Positions 1 to 8,516 of a stretch of DNA of 64,000 bases are shown here, piece after piece. Under the pieces are notes generated by a model that was not told the DNA's origin, made no database searches, and was given only the letters and a program-made list of their open reading frames with translations. Made by a program: the position numbers and the translations under genes. The DNA is taken from positions 372,001-436,000 of the forward strand of contig NZ_JACIDY010000001.1 of assembly GCF_014196615.1 (NCBI RefSeq), written 5' to 3'. Numbering within the stretch: position 1 is the first letter of the stretch; every line of letters begins with the position of its first letter. The stretch comes from Novosphingobium fluoreni (GTDB lineage: Bacteria > Pseudomonadota > Alphaproteobacteria > Sphingomonadales > Sphingomonadaceae).

Positions 1-30
1 GCAACCGGGCGCGGGGAGGGAGGTTCCCCC

Positions 31-297
31 TCACGTTCGTCCAGACAGAATTAGCCAGGCCGCCAGCGCATTGACGGCGCTATAGCACAAGTAGGCGGCG
101 GCCCATCCAGTGGACCCGGCCGAGACCATCCACAACGCTCCCACCAGCATCGCGAATTCCACCACGAAGCTCATCCGCCCGCCCAGCGCGCGGAACAGCC
201 GGGGCATCGCATCGACCAGGGGATGGCCACTTTCCAGCACGGCGCGGTGCGCGGCGAAATTGGCGATGCCCAGAATGAAAACGATCAGGATACCCAT
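31..297 (-). CDS. Small hydrophobic membrane protein, unknown function
   Basis: The 88-residue product is strongly hydrophobic, with likely membrane segments at about residues 1-14, 41-60 and 63-84 joined by a short charged loop. No catalytic or binding motif is visible and I do not recognise the family. The ATG start gives a complete protein that ends just inside the window edge. No clear Shine-Dalgarno sequence precedes it, so the start is tentative. It reads away from the UrcA genes. Being a real gene is inferred from composition and length only. Confidence 0.55.
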   Translation of the reverse strand: MGILIVFILGIANFAAHRAVLESGHPLVDAMPRLFRALGGRMSFVVEFAMLVGALWMVSAGSTGWAAAYLCYSAVNALAAWLILSGRT

Positions 298-422
298 CGC
301 CAGCCGATGTAACGCGCCCTTACCGCGCTGGCCAGCACGGCGATCCCGTGCGGCGTGTCAGTCCGAGGGAAAGGGCCAAGTCGTTCGTCGATAGCCATTC
401 GTCGCTCGTCCTCCGTCCTTGT

Positions 423-438
423 CGCCGGTCGACCGGCG
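423..438. promoter_or_regulatory. Perfect 16-bp palindrome upstream of the first urcA gene
   Basis: CGCCGGTCGACCGGCG is a perfect inverted repeat lying about 100 bp before the first UrcA start and between two divergently read genes. Its location fits a dimeric regulator operator, but in GC-rich DNA a palindrome of this length can occur by chance. The rest of the 298-541 interval shows nothing else I can identify. Confidence 0.3.
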
Positions 439-541
439 GCGTGCCGCGGTCGAGCCTGTGCTGCGCGATCGGCGGGCCCGGTTCACAAGACCCTCATCGA
501 GCCGCCAAACACCCCGGTCGGCTCCTCAAGGGAGAAAGACC

Positions 542-832
542 ATGTTGAAGACCGCTATGTTCGCCGCCCTCGCCGCCATCACAACTGTCGCTACTGCGGC
601 GCCTGTCCTCGCCAAGGACGTGACCGTTCGGTACGGCGACCTCGATCTCGCCAGCGCCAAGGGCCAGAAGGAACTCAGCCGCCGGGTCGATCGCGCCGCC
701 AAGGTCGCATGCGATTTCGAAGCCGAGAACCGCATCCCCAGCTACTCCGCGATGACCTGCTATCATCAGGCGCGCGCCAAGGCCTCCACCCAGGTCGCCA
801 CGATCGTGGAAGACGCCCGCCTGGGCGGCTGA
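542..832 (+). CDS. UrcA family exported protein (copy 1)
   Basis: The 96-residue product begins with a cleavable-looking signal peptide ending near APVLA-KD, followed by the UrcA family signature: a V-x-Y-x-DLDL block, a G-x-x-x-L-x-x-R segment and two conserved cysteines (VACDF and MTCYH) likely to form a disulphide in the periplasm. The function of the family is unknown. The ATG is chosen because GGAG lies 8 bases upstream (531-534) and because the longer upstream reading would lack a signal peptide. A second, related copy follows after about 80 bases, so the two form a tandem pair that is probably co-transcribed. Confidence 0.85.
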   Translation: MLKTAMFAALAAITTVATAAPVLAKDVTVRYGDLDLASAKGQKELSRRVDRAAKVACDFEAENRIPSYSAMTCYHQARAKASTQVATIVEDARLGG

Positions 833-911
833 TCCGCCACCCCCCATCCCTCAACCCTCACAGCGCCGGACACGCCGTTCGCCTTGGGGCCATCATCCGG
901 AGACCAGCATC

Positions 912-1211
912 ATGATCAGGACCGCAACTCTCGCCGCCGCCGCCCTTATGGGAACGATGGCCATCGCTGCCCCCGCCTCTGCCAAGGACATCTCTGTCAG
1001 CTACAAGGACCTCGATCTGTCCACGCCAGCGGGCAAGAGCACTCTGGCGCGCCGCCTCGACCTGGCCGCGAAAGACGCCTGCGGCTTTTCCGAGACGCAG
1101 ACGGGCAGCCGCCTTCCGCCCTACTCGGTCCGCCAGTGCTACAACGAGGCGCGCGCACGCTCCAAGGAAACGATGGCTGCAATCGTAGATCAGGCCCGTA
1201 AAGGAGGCTGA
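912..1211 (+). CDS. UrcA family exported protein (copy 2)
   Basis: This 99-residue protein has the same architecture as its upstream neighbour: signal peptide ending around APASA-KD, the V-x-Y-KDLDL block, G-K-S-x-L-x-x-R, and two cysteines (DACGF, RQCYN) at matching spacing. The two copies share the C-terminal A-x-A-x-x-x-T-x-A-x-I-V-x-x-A-R pattern yet differ in many positions, so the duplication is not recent. Role unknown; likely periplasmic. A GGAG lies before the ATG. Confidence 0.85.
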   Translation: MIRTATLAAAALMGTMAIAAPASAKDISVSYKDLDLSTPAGKSTLARRLDLAAKDACGFSETQTGSRLPPYSVRQCYNEARARSKETMAAIVDQARKGG

Positions 1212-1392
1212 CTTCAAACCCCGACCGTCTTCGTTCATCGCCGTAGCGATATAGCATCCGTCCGCGGCGGATGCCCCAGGGATTGGCTTGGATCTATCGC
1301 AAGGCTGCAGATATGACCCGCTATACCTAATCCCCGGGATGGCTGGCGGATAGGTTGCGAGCCTGCCGACAGGCATCTTGCGGAGCGCTGGC

Positions 1393-2283
1393 ATGGATAT
1401 CATCGTACGTTTTCCGAAGTTCAGCTTTCACGATCTGCCGAAAGTCTGGGCCCGCAACCGCGCGTTCGTGTATGATCGTAACGCCACGTCTTTCATCCCC
1501 ACGCCGATGGAGCCGTGGCTGATCCGCATCCTGCAATCGGCGGTAGAGCGGCTAGGCCCCGGGGATGCGGCGCTGAAGGAAGACGTGAAGGCCTTTATCG
1601 GTCAGGAATCCCAGCACTTTCGCCAGCACCGGCTATTCAACAAAGCTATCGCCGATCAGGGCTATCCCGGCCTGATGGAATTCGAAAAGCGCCTTGCCGA
1701 CGATCTCGTCGAATTTGAAAAGAACCGATCGCTCAAGTTCCTGCTGGCCTATGCGGATGGGTTTGAATCGATGGGTGCGGTTTCCGCGCAATTGTGGTTT
1801 GACGAGTTGAAGCCATTCGTTTCGCAGGCCGATCCGCGTATCGCCGATCTGTGGGGCTGGCATCTGGCCGAGGAATTCGAACACCGCTCAGTCATGTTCG
1901 ATTTCTACAAGGCCCTGTTCTGTCGTGGGCCCGTGAACGCCGTCATAAACGGCTACTTCTATCGGCTGTACGGGTTGTGGTTCGCGATGAAGCACCTGGG
2001 CGGCTATACTGGTCAGATGATCGGCTACATGGCCAAGCAGGATCGGCCCGGCATGTCTCCGGGAGACAAGGCGCAGGTCAAGGCAGACATCGCAGCCTAT
2101 ATTCCGATTTATCGCAAGGCCATGGCTCGCAAGCTCGCGCGCAATTTGCTGCCTTGGTACAACCCCAGGCGCAAGAAAGCTCCGCGCGGCTTGCGCGAGT
2201 ACCTCGCCCGCTTTGAAGAGGGTGGTGAGATGGCGCGCGGCAAGGCGGCAGAGCGAGCGGGAAAGCAGCCACTTACGTCGTGA
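1393..2283 (+). CDS. Predicted metal-dependent hydrolase (PF10118-like)
   Basis: The 296-residue protein matches the predicted metal-dependent hydrolase family, which has a ferritin-like helical look with conserved acidic and histidine residues. Visible candidates for metal ligands are the E-S-Q-H-x-x-x-H block near residue 75 and the E-E-F-E-H-R-S block near residue 165. The substrate of this family is not known. ATG 1393 is preferred over an upstream TTG because CGGAGC sits 7 bases before it. The C-terminus is basic and probably flexible. It converges on the LytTR regulator gene with a gap of about 40 bases. Confidence 0.75.
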   Translation: MDIIVRFPKFSFHDLPKVWARNRAFVYDRNATSFIPTPMEPWLIRILQSAVERLGPGDAALKEDVKAFIGQESQHFRQHRLFNKAIADQGYPGLMEFEKRLADDLVEFEKNRSLKFLLAYADGFESMGAVSAQLWFDELKPFVSQADPRIADLWGWHLAEEFEHRSVMFDFYKALFCRGPVNAVINGYFYRLYGLWFAMKHLGGYTGQMIGYMAKQDRPGMSPGDKAQVKADIAAYIPIYRKAMARKLARNLLPWYNPRRKKAPRGLREYLARFEEGGEMARGKAAERAGKQPLTS

Positions 2284-2324
2284 ACACCGCTTGTATCTAG
2301 GCTGATGTCCTGGCTGCGACGGCC

Positions 2325-3086
2325 TTATCGCCCCGCCAGTTTCTTGACTTTGGCCAGGTAAGTCCGCCCGATCCGCAGCACTTGTCCGGCCGTGGTTTCC
2401 GCAGACCACACGCCCAGCCCTTCATGCCGCAACCCGCCGATACGGTCCTGCCGCAAGATGCAGCTGCGGTGGATGCGGATGAACTGGGTGGGATCGAGGC
2501 GCTCTTCCAAGCTGGTGATGGTCTGGAGCAGCATGTAGCTCTGGCCATTCACATGCAGCCGCACGTAATCGCGCTCGGCATCGATACGATCGATGTCCGC
2601 CGCCGCGACGCGCACCAGTTCCGAACGGTGCGGCACCCAGAATTCTGTCAGCCATTCGCTCTCCGCCGTGGCCGGGATCGGGGCGACCGAGGCGCCCTGT
2701 CCGCGCCGTTGGCCGACACGCTGCACCGCGCGTTGCAGGCGTTCGGGCGAGACCGGCTTCAAGACATAGTCCACCGCTTCCAGATCGAACGCCTCTACCG
2801 CGAAGTGATCATGCGCGGTGACGAAGATCACGGCCGGCGGTTTGGACCGCGTGGCCAGGACGCGGGCAACACCTAGCCCGTCTTTCAGGGGCATCGTCAT
2901 GTCCAGCAGGACCAGATCAGGCGCCAACGCATCGATCAGGCGCAGGCCCGCCTCGCCATCGCCGGCGGTGCCGATCACGGTGACGCCTTCCAGCTTGGCG
3001 CAGATCACCTGCAACCGTTCCACCGCCAGCGGCTCATCATCGACGATCAGAGTTCGCAGCGCTTCGCTGCCTGGCTCAATCGTCAT
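2325..3086 (-). CDS. LytTR family DNA-binding response regulator
   Basis: A 253-residue two-domain regulator. The receiver domain (about 10-125) carries the acidic pair DD16-17, the phosphoacceptor Asp62 in LLDMTMP, and Lys110 in VLKPVSP. A LytTR DNA-binding domain (about 150-250) follows, with the typical RIDAERDYVRLH strand and FIRIHRSCIL motif. The start overlaps the last 11 bases of the upstream kinase, which indicates translational coupling and makes the kinase its cognate sensor. The target genes are unknown. Confidence 0.92.
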   Translation of the reverse strand: MTIEPGSEALRTLIVDDEPLAVERLQVICAKLEGVTVIGTAGDGEAGLRLIDALAPDLVLLDMTMPLKDGLGVARVLATRSKPPAVIFVTAHDHFAVEAFDLEAVDYVLKPVSPERLQRAVQRVGQRRGQGASVAPIPATAESEWLTEFWVPHRSELVRVAAADIDRIDAERDYVRLHVNGQSYMLLQTITSLEERLDPTQFIRIHRSCILRQDRIGGLRHEGLGVWSAETTAGQVLRIGRTYLAKVKKLAGR

Positions 3087-4389
3087 CGCGGAGTTCTCCG
3101 TCGCGGTGCAGGGGCATGCGCAGGATCGTCCTGAATCCTCCGCGCGAGGGCTTGCCGAAATGAACCGATGCCAATTTGCCAAAGCGAGCGCGCAGACGAT
3201 CGCGCACATTTTCCAGGCCGATGCCGCTGCTGGTCGTCCCGGGCACCGGCGTGCCGGGGCCATCGTCGCTCACTGCGATCACCAGTTCGTCACCCTCGCG
3301 GTGGGCGGCGACGGTTATCGTGACGGCTTCCTGCGTGGCGGCGACGCCGTACTTCACAGAGTTCTCCACCAGGGGCTGAAGGATCATGCCGGGCACCATG
3401 GCATCGGCTACATCCAGGTCGATATCGATTTCGCATCTCAACCGATCCGGGAAGCGAACCGATTCGATCTTGAGATAAAGCTTCTGCAACTCGATCTCGT
3501 CCGTCAGTGCCATGTCGCCGGTCGGATCGCCGGACAAGGTATGACGGTAGAAGGTCGATAGCGTCTGGATCATCGTTTCGGCATCGTCATACCGGCCGAC
3601 CATGACCAAGGCGGACAGCGAATTCAACGTGTTAAACAGAAAGTGCGGATTGATCTGATACCGCAGGGACCGCAATTCGGCTTGCTCCGCAGCGCGGCGA
3701 TACTGCCCTTCGCGGCGTTCGGCGGCACGCGCTTCCTCCGCCTTGGCCAGCGCGAAGTAGAACGCGGCCCAGGCCAGGACCAGGAAGTAGCGGCCAAATG
3801 CCGTGTCAGCGACCGCGGCCCAACGGCCCTGCTTCCCATCGGACGCGCCTTCCGGTTTTGCCGCCGTCGTCTCCCGCTCGCGCGTGTGGATGGTGATGGT
3901 GCGACTGCCCTCGTTCGTCGTGATAACGGAGGGAGCCGGCGGGGCCGGTGGCGCTTTGCTGTTCTCATCCGGGATCGGCGGCGGTGACGGGGGCGATGGC
4001 ACATCCACCAGGATGTTTCCCAGGGGGTCGCGCTGGATACGCACCGTCCTCCCAACTTCCTGCTCCTGCGTCTTGACCTCCATGTCCGAAAAGATGCTGT
4101 CGTTGATGAAGCTCAGCAGCAGGCTGACGGGCAGCGCACCGATCACCACCACCAGCAGGCGGGTGTTGAACGACTTGCGATCGAACACCTGAAGCACGGG
4201 CCATAGGGCCGCCATCACCAGCATGGAGACGATACAGATCGTCAGCCGGCGTGAGACGATGGGCCAGATAAAATCCAGCCCCAGCAGCATCCCACGCAAC
4301 GTGGCGACGGTGAAATAACACGCCCACAGCGCCGCTAGCGAAGCCAGGACAAGGCGCGCGGGGACGCGTGGGTGGGCAAGGTCGGTCAT
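3076..4389 (-). CDS. LytS-type membrane sensor histidine kinase (HisKA_7/His_kinase family)
   Basis: The 437-residue kinase has four predicted membrane segments (about 11-33, 48-68, 77-97 and 199-216). Between the third and fourth lies a roughly 95-residue loop, expected to be periplasmic, with two proline-rich stretches near 131-153. After the last segment a coiled linker leads to the phosphoacceptor His249 in the QINPHFLFNTLNSL motif, followed by an ATPase domain with the N box (PLVENSVKYG) and G boxes (DDGPG, GIGLENV). The ATG start is chosen over an in-frame GTG 39 bases upstream because it places the first membrane segment near the N-terminus; neither has a clear ribosome site. The ligand is unknown. 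Confidence 0.9.
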   Translation of the reverse strand: MTDLAHPRVPARLVLASLAALWACYFTVATLRGMLLGLDFIWPIVSRRLTICIVSMLVMAALWPVLQVFDRKSFNTRLLVVVIGALPVSLLLSFINDSIFSDMEVKTQEQEVGRTVRIQRDPLGNILVDVPSPPSPPPIPDENSKAPPAPPAPSVITTNEGSRTITIHTRERETTAAKPEGASDGKQGRWAAVADTAFGRYFLVLAWAAFYFALAKAEEARAAERREGQYRRAAEQAELRSLRYQINPHFLFNTLNSLSALVMVGRYDDAETMIQTLSTFYRHTLSGDPTGDMALTDEIELQKLYLKIESVRFPDRLRCEIDIDLDVADAMVPGMILQPLVENSVKYGVAATQEAVTITVAAHREGDELVIAVSDDGPGTPVPGTTSSGIGLENVRDRLRARFGKLASVHFGKPSRGGFRTILRMPLHRDGELRDDD

Positions 4390-4614
4390 GGCCGGCCATG
4401 ATAGCGCGATCGGCAGGGATGTCGCCACTGCGCTGGTCGAGCGGGATCGGGGGTTGGTCGATGAGGCGACGATGACCCCCTTGGTCGCGGCTAGACTATC
4501 AGTTCGTTTCGCACGCAGTCAGCGCGCGGCCTTCGTGTCTCGACACCACTCGGCAGGAAGGAGAGAAAAGGGAAGGACCAATCACTATCACTCCCATACC
4601 CCCGCACCTCGTCA

Positions 4615-4632
4615 TCCCCGCAAAGACGGGGA
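4615..4632. repeat. Short hairpin, REP-like dispersed element
   Basis: TCCCCG and CGGGGA arms flank a 6-base loop inside a GTCATCCCCGC-type context that resembles the short intergenic hairpins scattered through sphingomonad genomes. It lies just past the fumarase stop codon, so it could help end transcription, although no T-run follows on the minus strand. The repeat status rests on resemblance and would need a genome-wide search. Confidence 0.3.
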
Positions 4633-4678
4633 CAACCAGGTACGGATGGCAGCATCCAGGACTTGGCCAAAGCGGCGT

Positions 4679-6199
4679 TCAGACCGCCTCCGCCTCGCGC
4701 GCGATGCGCTCCTTCCAGACCAGCGGGGCGAGCTGGTGAACGTTGTTGCCCTCGGCATCCACCGCCACGGTCACCGGCATGTCGCTGACGGTGAACTCGT
4801 AGATCGCCTCCATGCCTAGGTCCTCGAAACCGACTACCTTGGCTTCGCGGATTGCGCGCGCGACCAGGTAAGCCGCGCCGCCCACTGCCATCAGATAGGC
4901 AACCTTGTGCTTGGCGATCACTTGCGTCGCGCCCTGGCCGCGCTCGGCCTTGCCGATCATCGCCAGCAGCCCGAGGTCGAGCATCATGTCGGTGAACTTG
5001 TCCATACGCGTCGCCGTCGTCGGGCCTGCCGGGCCGACCACTTCGCCCACCACCGGATCGACCGGGCCGACATAATAGATCGCCCGACCCTTGAAATCGA
5101 CCGGCAGTTCCTCGCCCTTGGCCAGCATGTCCTGAATGCGCTTGTGCGCGGCATCGCGCCCGGTGAGCATGGTGCCGTTCAGCAGCAGGCGATCGCCGTG
5201 CTTCCAGCTCTGCACTTCCTCATGCGTCAGGGTGTCGAGGTCGACGCGCTTGGCATCCTTGTCAGGAGCCCAGGTCACATCGGGCCACTCGTCGAGTTTA
5301 GGCGTCTCAAGGAAGCTCGGCCCCGAACCGTCGAGCATGAAGTGCGCGTGGCGGGTCGCCGAACAGTTGGGGATCATCGCCACCGGCTTGCCCGCGGCGT
5401 GGCACGGCCATTCCTTTATCTTCACGTCCAGCACCGTGGTGAGGCCGCCCAGCCCCTGCGCGCCGATGCCCAGCGCGTTGACCTTTTCGAAGATCTCCAG
5501 CCGCAGCGCCTCGGTGTCGGTGCGGGGGCCACGCGCCTTCAGATCGTGGATGTCGATCTCTTCCATCAGCGATTCCTTGGCGAGCAGGATGGCCTTTTCC
5601 GCCGTGCCACCGATGCCGATGCCGATCTGTCCCGGCGGGCACCAACCCGCGCCCATCTGCGGGATCATCTCCAACACCCAGTCAACGATCGAGTCGCTGG
5701 GGTTCATCATCTTGAACTTGGACTTGTTCTCGCTGCCGCCGCCCTTGGCCGCGACGTCGACCGAAACCGTGTTGCCGGGCACGAATTCAACGTTCAGCAC
5801 GCAAGGGGTGTTGTCCTTGGTATTGCGGCGGGTGAAGGCGGGATCGGCCACGATCGAGGCGCGCAACTTGTTTTCCGGGTGGTTGTAGGCCCGGCGCACG
5901 CCTTCATCGACCACTTCCTGCATCGACTTGTCGCTCTCGAGGCGGCAGTTCTGGCCCCATTTCAGGAACACGTTGACGATGCCGGTGTCCTGGCAGATCG
6001 GTCGGTGCCCCTGCGCGCACATCTTCGAATTGGCCAGGACCTGCGCCATCGCGTCCTTGGCGGCGGGGTTCTCCTCGCGCTCATAAGCGGCGGCCAGCGC
6101 CCGAATGTAGTCCATCGGATGGAAATAGCTGATGTACTGCAGCGCGTCGGCGACGCTGTCGATAAGGTCCTGTTCCCGGATAGTGACCATTTCGGCCAT
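4679..6199 (-). CDS. fumA: Fumarate hydratase, class I (iron-sulphur)
   Basis: This 506-residue enzyme interconverts fumarate and malate in the TCA cycle using a [4Fe-4S] cluster. The class I signature is clear: C61-x7-C69-QDTG, GWCPPGQIGIGIGG, the CSATRHAHF block, and a C-terminal half with YYVGPVDP and GPTTATRMDKF. N- and C-terminal halves are fused in one chain as in FumA/FumB. The start is set by an AGGAG 10 bases upstream; a second ATG three codons later is possible. The class is oxygen-sensitive in vitro, and no class II fumC is visible in this window. It stands alone, with a REP-like hairpin after the stop. Confidence 0.95.
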   Translation of the reverse strand: MAEMVTIREQDLIDSVADALQYISYFHPMDYIRALAAAYEREENPAAKDAMAQVLANSKMCAQGHRPICQDTGIVNVFLKWGQNCRLESDKSMQEVVDEGVRRAYNHPENKLRASIVADPAFTRRNTKDNTPCVLNVEFVPGNTVSVDVAAKGGGSENKSKFKMMNPSDSIVDWVLEMIPQMGAGWCPPGQIGIGIGGTAEKAILLAKESLMEEIDIHDLKARGPRTDTEALRLEIFEKVNALGIGAQGLGGLTTVLDVKIKEWPCHAAGKPVAMIPNCSATRHAHFMLDGSGPSFLETPKLDEWPDVTWAPDKDAKRVDLDTLTHEEVQSWKHGDRLLLNGTMLTGRDAAHKRIQDMLAKGEELPVDFKGRAIYYVGPVDPVVGEVVGPAGPTTATRMDKFTDMMLDLGLLAMIGKAERGQGATQVIAKHKVAYLMAVGGAAYLVARAIREAKVVGFEDLGMEAIYEFTVSDMPVTVAVDAEGNNVHQLAPLVWKERIAREAEAV

Positions 6200-6354
6200 G
6201 ATCGTTGCACTCCTGATACGGTCTTGCGCGATTCCATAGTCGCGGCTGTGCCCCGCAGTCAAAGCACTTGGCCCGCGCCACGCCATGACCTAGAAGGCGC
6301 GGCCATGGCAGCGCCCGCATACCGAGGCGGGCAGTGGAAGGATTTGACGAGGCT

Positions 6355-6948
6355 ATGACGGTTACCGAGGATCAGCGGGATACCACGCTGGCGGCACGCC
6401 GGGCCATGATCGACAGCCAGCTGCGCACCAGCGGCGTCAACGAGCCCTGGATCCTGGAAGCGATGGGTTCGCTCGCCCGTGAGGACTATGTACCCGCGAA
6501 CATGCGCGATGCCGCCTATATCGACCGCGCGATCGCGCTGGGCGATGGGCGCATGCTGGCATCTCCGCTCGTGCATGGGCGCTTTCTGGCAGAAGCCCGC
6601 CCGACGCAGGCAGACAAGGCGCTGCTGATCGGTGACGATGGCTATCTGGCAGCGCTTTTGCGCCCGCTGGTGGGCTCGCTCGACGTGGTGGCACCCGGGG
6701 ATGCGGGCGCGATCGGTTCTGGCGATTACACGCTGATCATGATCGATGGCGCGATCGAAGCGCTTCCCGATGCTCTGGTCGATCGCTTGGCGCCCGATGG
6801 CCGCGTGGTGACGGGTCAGGTTTTGCGCGGCGTCACGCGTGTGGCCACCGGGCGCAAGGCGGCGGGCCGCGTGGCGCTGTTGCCGTTGGCCGAAATCGGT
6901 ATTCCCGTTCTCCCCGAATTCGCCGCGCCTAAACGCTGGTCGTTCTGA
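6355..6948 (+). CDS. Protein-L-isoaspartate O-methyltransferase-like protein
   Basis: The 197-residue protein resembles the PCMT family in its N-terminal part (RRAMIDSQLRTSGV, VREDYVP-like segment), but the S-adenosylmethionine motif I is weak: where active enzymes have a glycine-rich V-L-E-I-G-x-G-x-G stretch this one has ALLIGDDGYLAALL. It may therefore be a non-catalytic relative. It directly precedes the tolC gene with a 2-base gap, an arrangement that points to one operon and a role linked to envelope export rather than general protein repair. ATG 6355 is favoured over an upstream GTG. Confidence 0.75.
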   Translation: MTVTEDQRDTTLAARRAMIDSQLRTSGVNEPWILEAMGSLAREDYVPANMRDAAYIDRAIALGDGRMLASPLVHGRFLAEARPTQADKALLIGDDGYLAALLRPLVGSLDVVAPGDAGAIGSGDYTLIMIDGAIEALPDALVDRLAPDGRVVTGQVLRGVTRVATGRKAAGRVALLPLAEIGIPVLPEFAAPKRWSF

Positions 6949-6950
6949 CC

Positions 6951-8516
6951 GTGACCCGGTTCGCGCAGCGTTCCGGGTTTCGGACTGGGGTGGGACTTCT
7001 GGCGCTGGTACTCGCGGGGGTGAGTGCCGGTGCGGCACAAGCCGATACTCTGACCGAGGCGCTGGTTCAGGCTTACCTGACCAATCCGACGCTCGAATCC
7101 TCGCGCGCCCAGCAACGGGCGAATGATGAGAACGTGCCGATCGCCAAGGCGGCCGGGCGGCCGAACGCGAACGTGACGGGTACGTACACCGAATTCGTCG
7201 AGCGCAGCGCCAATGCCTTCACCACTCCGGAGCGCGTGGTTTCGGCTCAGGCGCAGCTTGGCGTGCCGATCTACTCAGGCGGCGGGGTCAAAAACCAGAT
7301 CAAGGCGGCCAAGATCCGCGTCGCTGCCGGTCAGGCCGATTTGCGCGGTGTCGAATCCTCGCTCTTCAACCAGGTCGTGGCCGCCTACATGGACGTGATC
7401 CAGAATCAGGCCATCGTCGGGCTGAACCGCAGCAACGTCGCCGCGCTCAACACCAACCTGCAGGCCACCGGCGATCGCTTTCAGATCGGCGACCTGACCC
7501 GCACCGACGTGGCGCAGAGCCAGTCGCGCCTCGCCTTGGCTCAGGGAGACTTGCGCACGGCAGAGGCCAATCTGGCGGGTGCGCGGGAAACCTATATCCA
7601 GCTGGTTGGCAAGGCTCCGATCGATCTTCAGCCGCCGCCCCCTTTGCCCAACCTGCCGGCCAGCGCAGACGAGGCCGTAAGCTACGCGTTAGACAGCAAC
7701 CCCGATCTCCTTGGTGCGCGTGAGCGTGTAAAGGCGGCAGAGCGGGATATTGACGTAGCAGGTGCAGGCCGCCTGCCCACGGTGAGCCTTTTCGCCAATG
7801 GCAGCTACAACAATTACCTGAACACCCTTGCCAGCGGTGTTGCCGGCGTCTCGCAGACGGACCGACAAGGCCAGGTAGGCGCGCAGCTCTCGTTGCCTCT
7901 GTTCCAGGGCGGACGTCCGGCGGCGTTGCGGCGGCAAGCGCAGCAAAATGCCTCGGCGACGATGGAAACCGAGATCGCGACCGAGCGTAGCGTGATCGCC
8001 CAGGTCCGCTCCGCCTATCAGTCCTACCTCGCCGCCAGTGAACTGATCGCGCTGAATCAGACCGCAGTTGATGCCGCCGCGCTCAGCCTGGAAGGTGTAC
8101 AGGCCGAAAACAGCGTGGGCAATCGCACCATTCTAGACATTCTGAATGCCGAGCAGGAGCGGCTGCGCGCGCAAGTGCAACTCGTGATCGCCCGGCGTAA
8201 CGCCTATGTCGCCGGCTTCAGCCTGCTGGCAGCGATGGGCCGGGCCGAAGCGCGCGATTTGAACCTGGATGGCGGCGCGCTTTACGATCCGAACGTCAAC
8301 TACAAGCGGGTGCGCGGCAAGTTCTTTGATTTCGACGACGATCCCACACCGGTCGCCCGATCGACGCGCACCGTTGACACACCGGTTCAGGGCGCAGACA
8401 TTCCGGCAGCGGACCAGCCGCCTCCGGCGATTCAGCCAGGAGCAGCTGGAACAGGGGTTTCCGCTCCGGTCGGGGCGCAGAAGCCGGCAGGGGCAATTGG
8501 GGCAACAAGGCCATGA
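6951..8516 (+). CDS. tolC: TolC family outer-membrane efflux channel
   Basis: The 521-residue product has a signal peptide (cut near AQA-DT) and the two repeated outer-membrane-efflux-protein modules of TolC, with long helical coiled regions (for example VVAAYMDVIQNQ and VRSAYQSYLAASE) and the conserved N-x-x-R-T-I-L-D-I-L-N motif near residue 395. The C-terminal 80 residues are proline- and alanine-rich and probably disordered. TolC forms the trimeric exit duct for type I secretion and RND pumps; no cognate pump is encoded in this window. GTG start. Its stop overlaps the ATG of the popZ-like gene. Confidence 0.93.
   Translation: MTRFAQRSGFRTGVGLLALVLAGVSAGAAQADTLTEALVQAYLTNPTLESSRAQQRANDENVPIAKAAGRPNANVTGTYTEFVERSANAFTTPERVVSAQAQLGVPIYSGGGVKNQIKAAKIRVAAGQADLRGVESSLFNQVVAAYMDVIQNQAIVGLNRSNVAALNTNLQATGDRFQIGDLTRTDVAQSQSRLALAQGDLRTAEANLAGARETYIQLVGKAPIDLQPPPPLPNLPASADEAVSYALDSNPDLLGARERVKAAERDIDVAGAGRLPTVSLFANGSYNNYLNTLASGVAGVSQTDRQGQVGAQLSLPLFQGGRPAALRRQAQQNASATMETEIATERSVIAQVRSAYQSYLAASELIALNQTAVDAAALSLEGVQAENSVGNRTILDILNAEQERLRAQVQLVIARRNAYVAGFSLLAAMGRAEARDLNLDGGALYDPNVNYKRVRGKFFDFDDDPTPVARSTRTVDTPVQGADIPAADQPPPAIQPGAAGTGVSAPVGAQKPAGAIGATRP

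Noticed and set aside
4907..6358. 483-codon open frame on the plus strand opposite fumarase
   Set aside because: It is the antisense of a well-conserved gene in GC-rich DNA, has His/Arg-rich low-complexity composition and no recognised domain.
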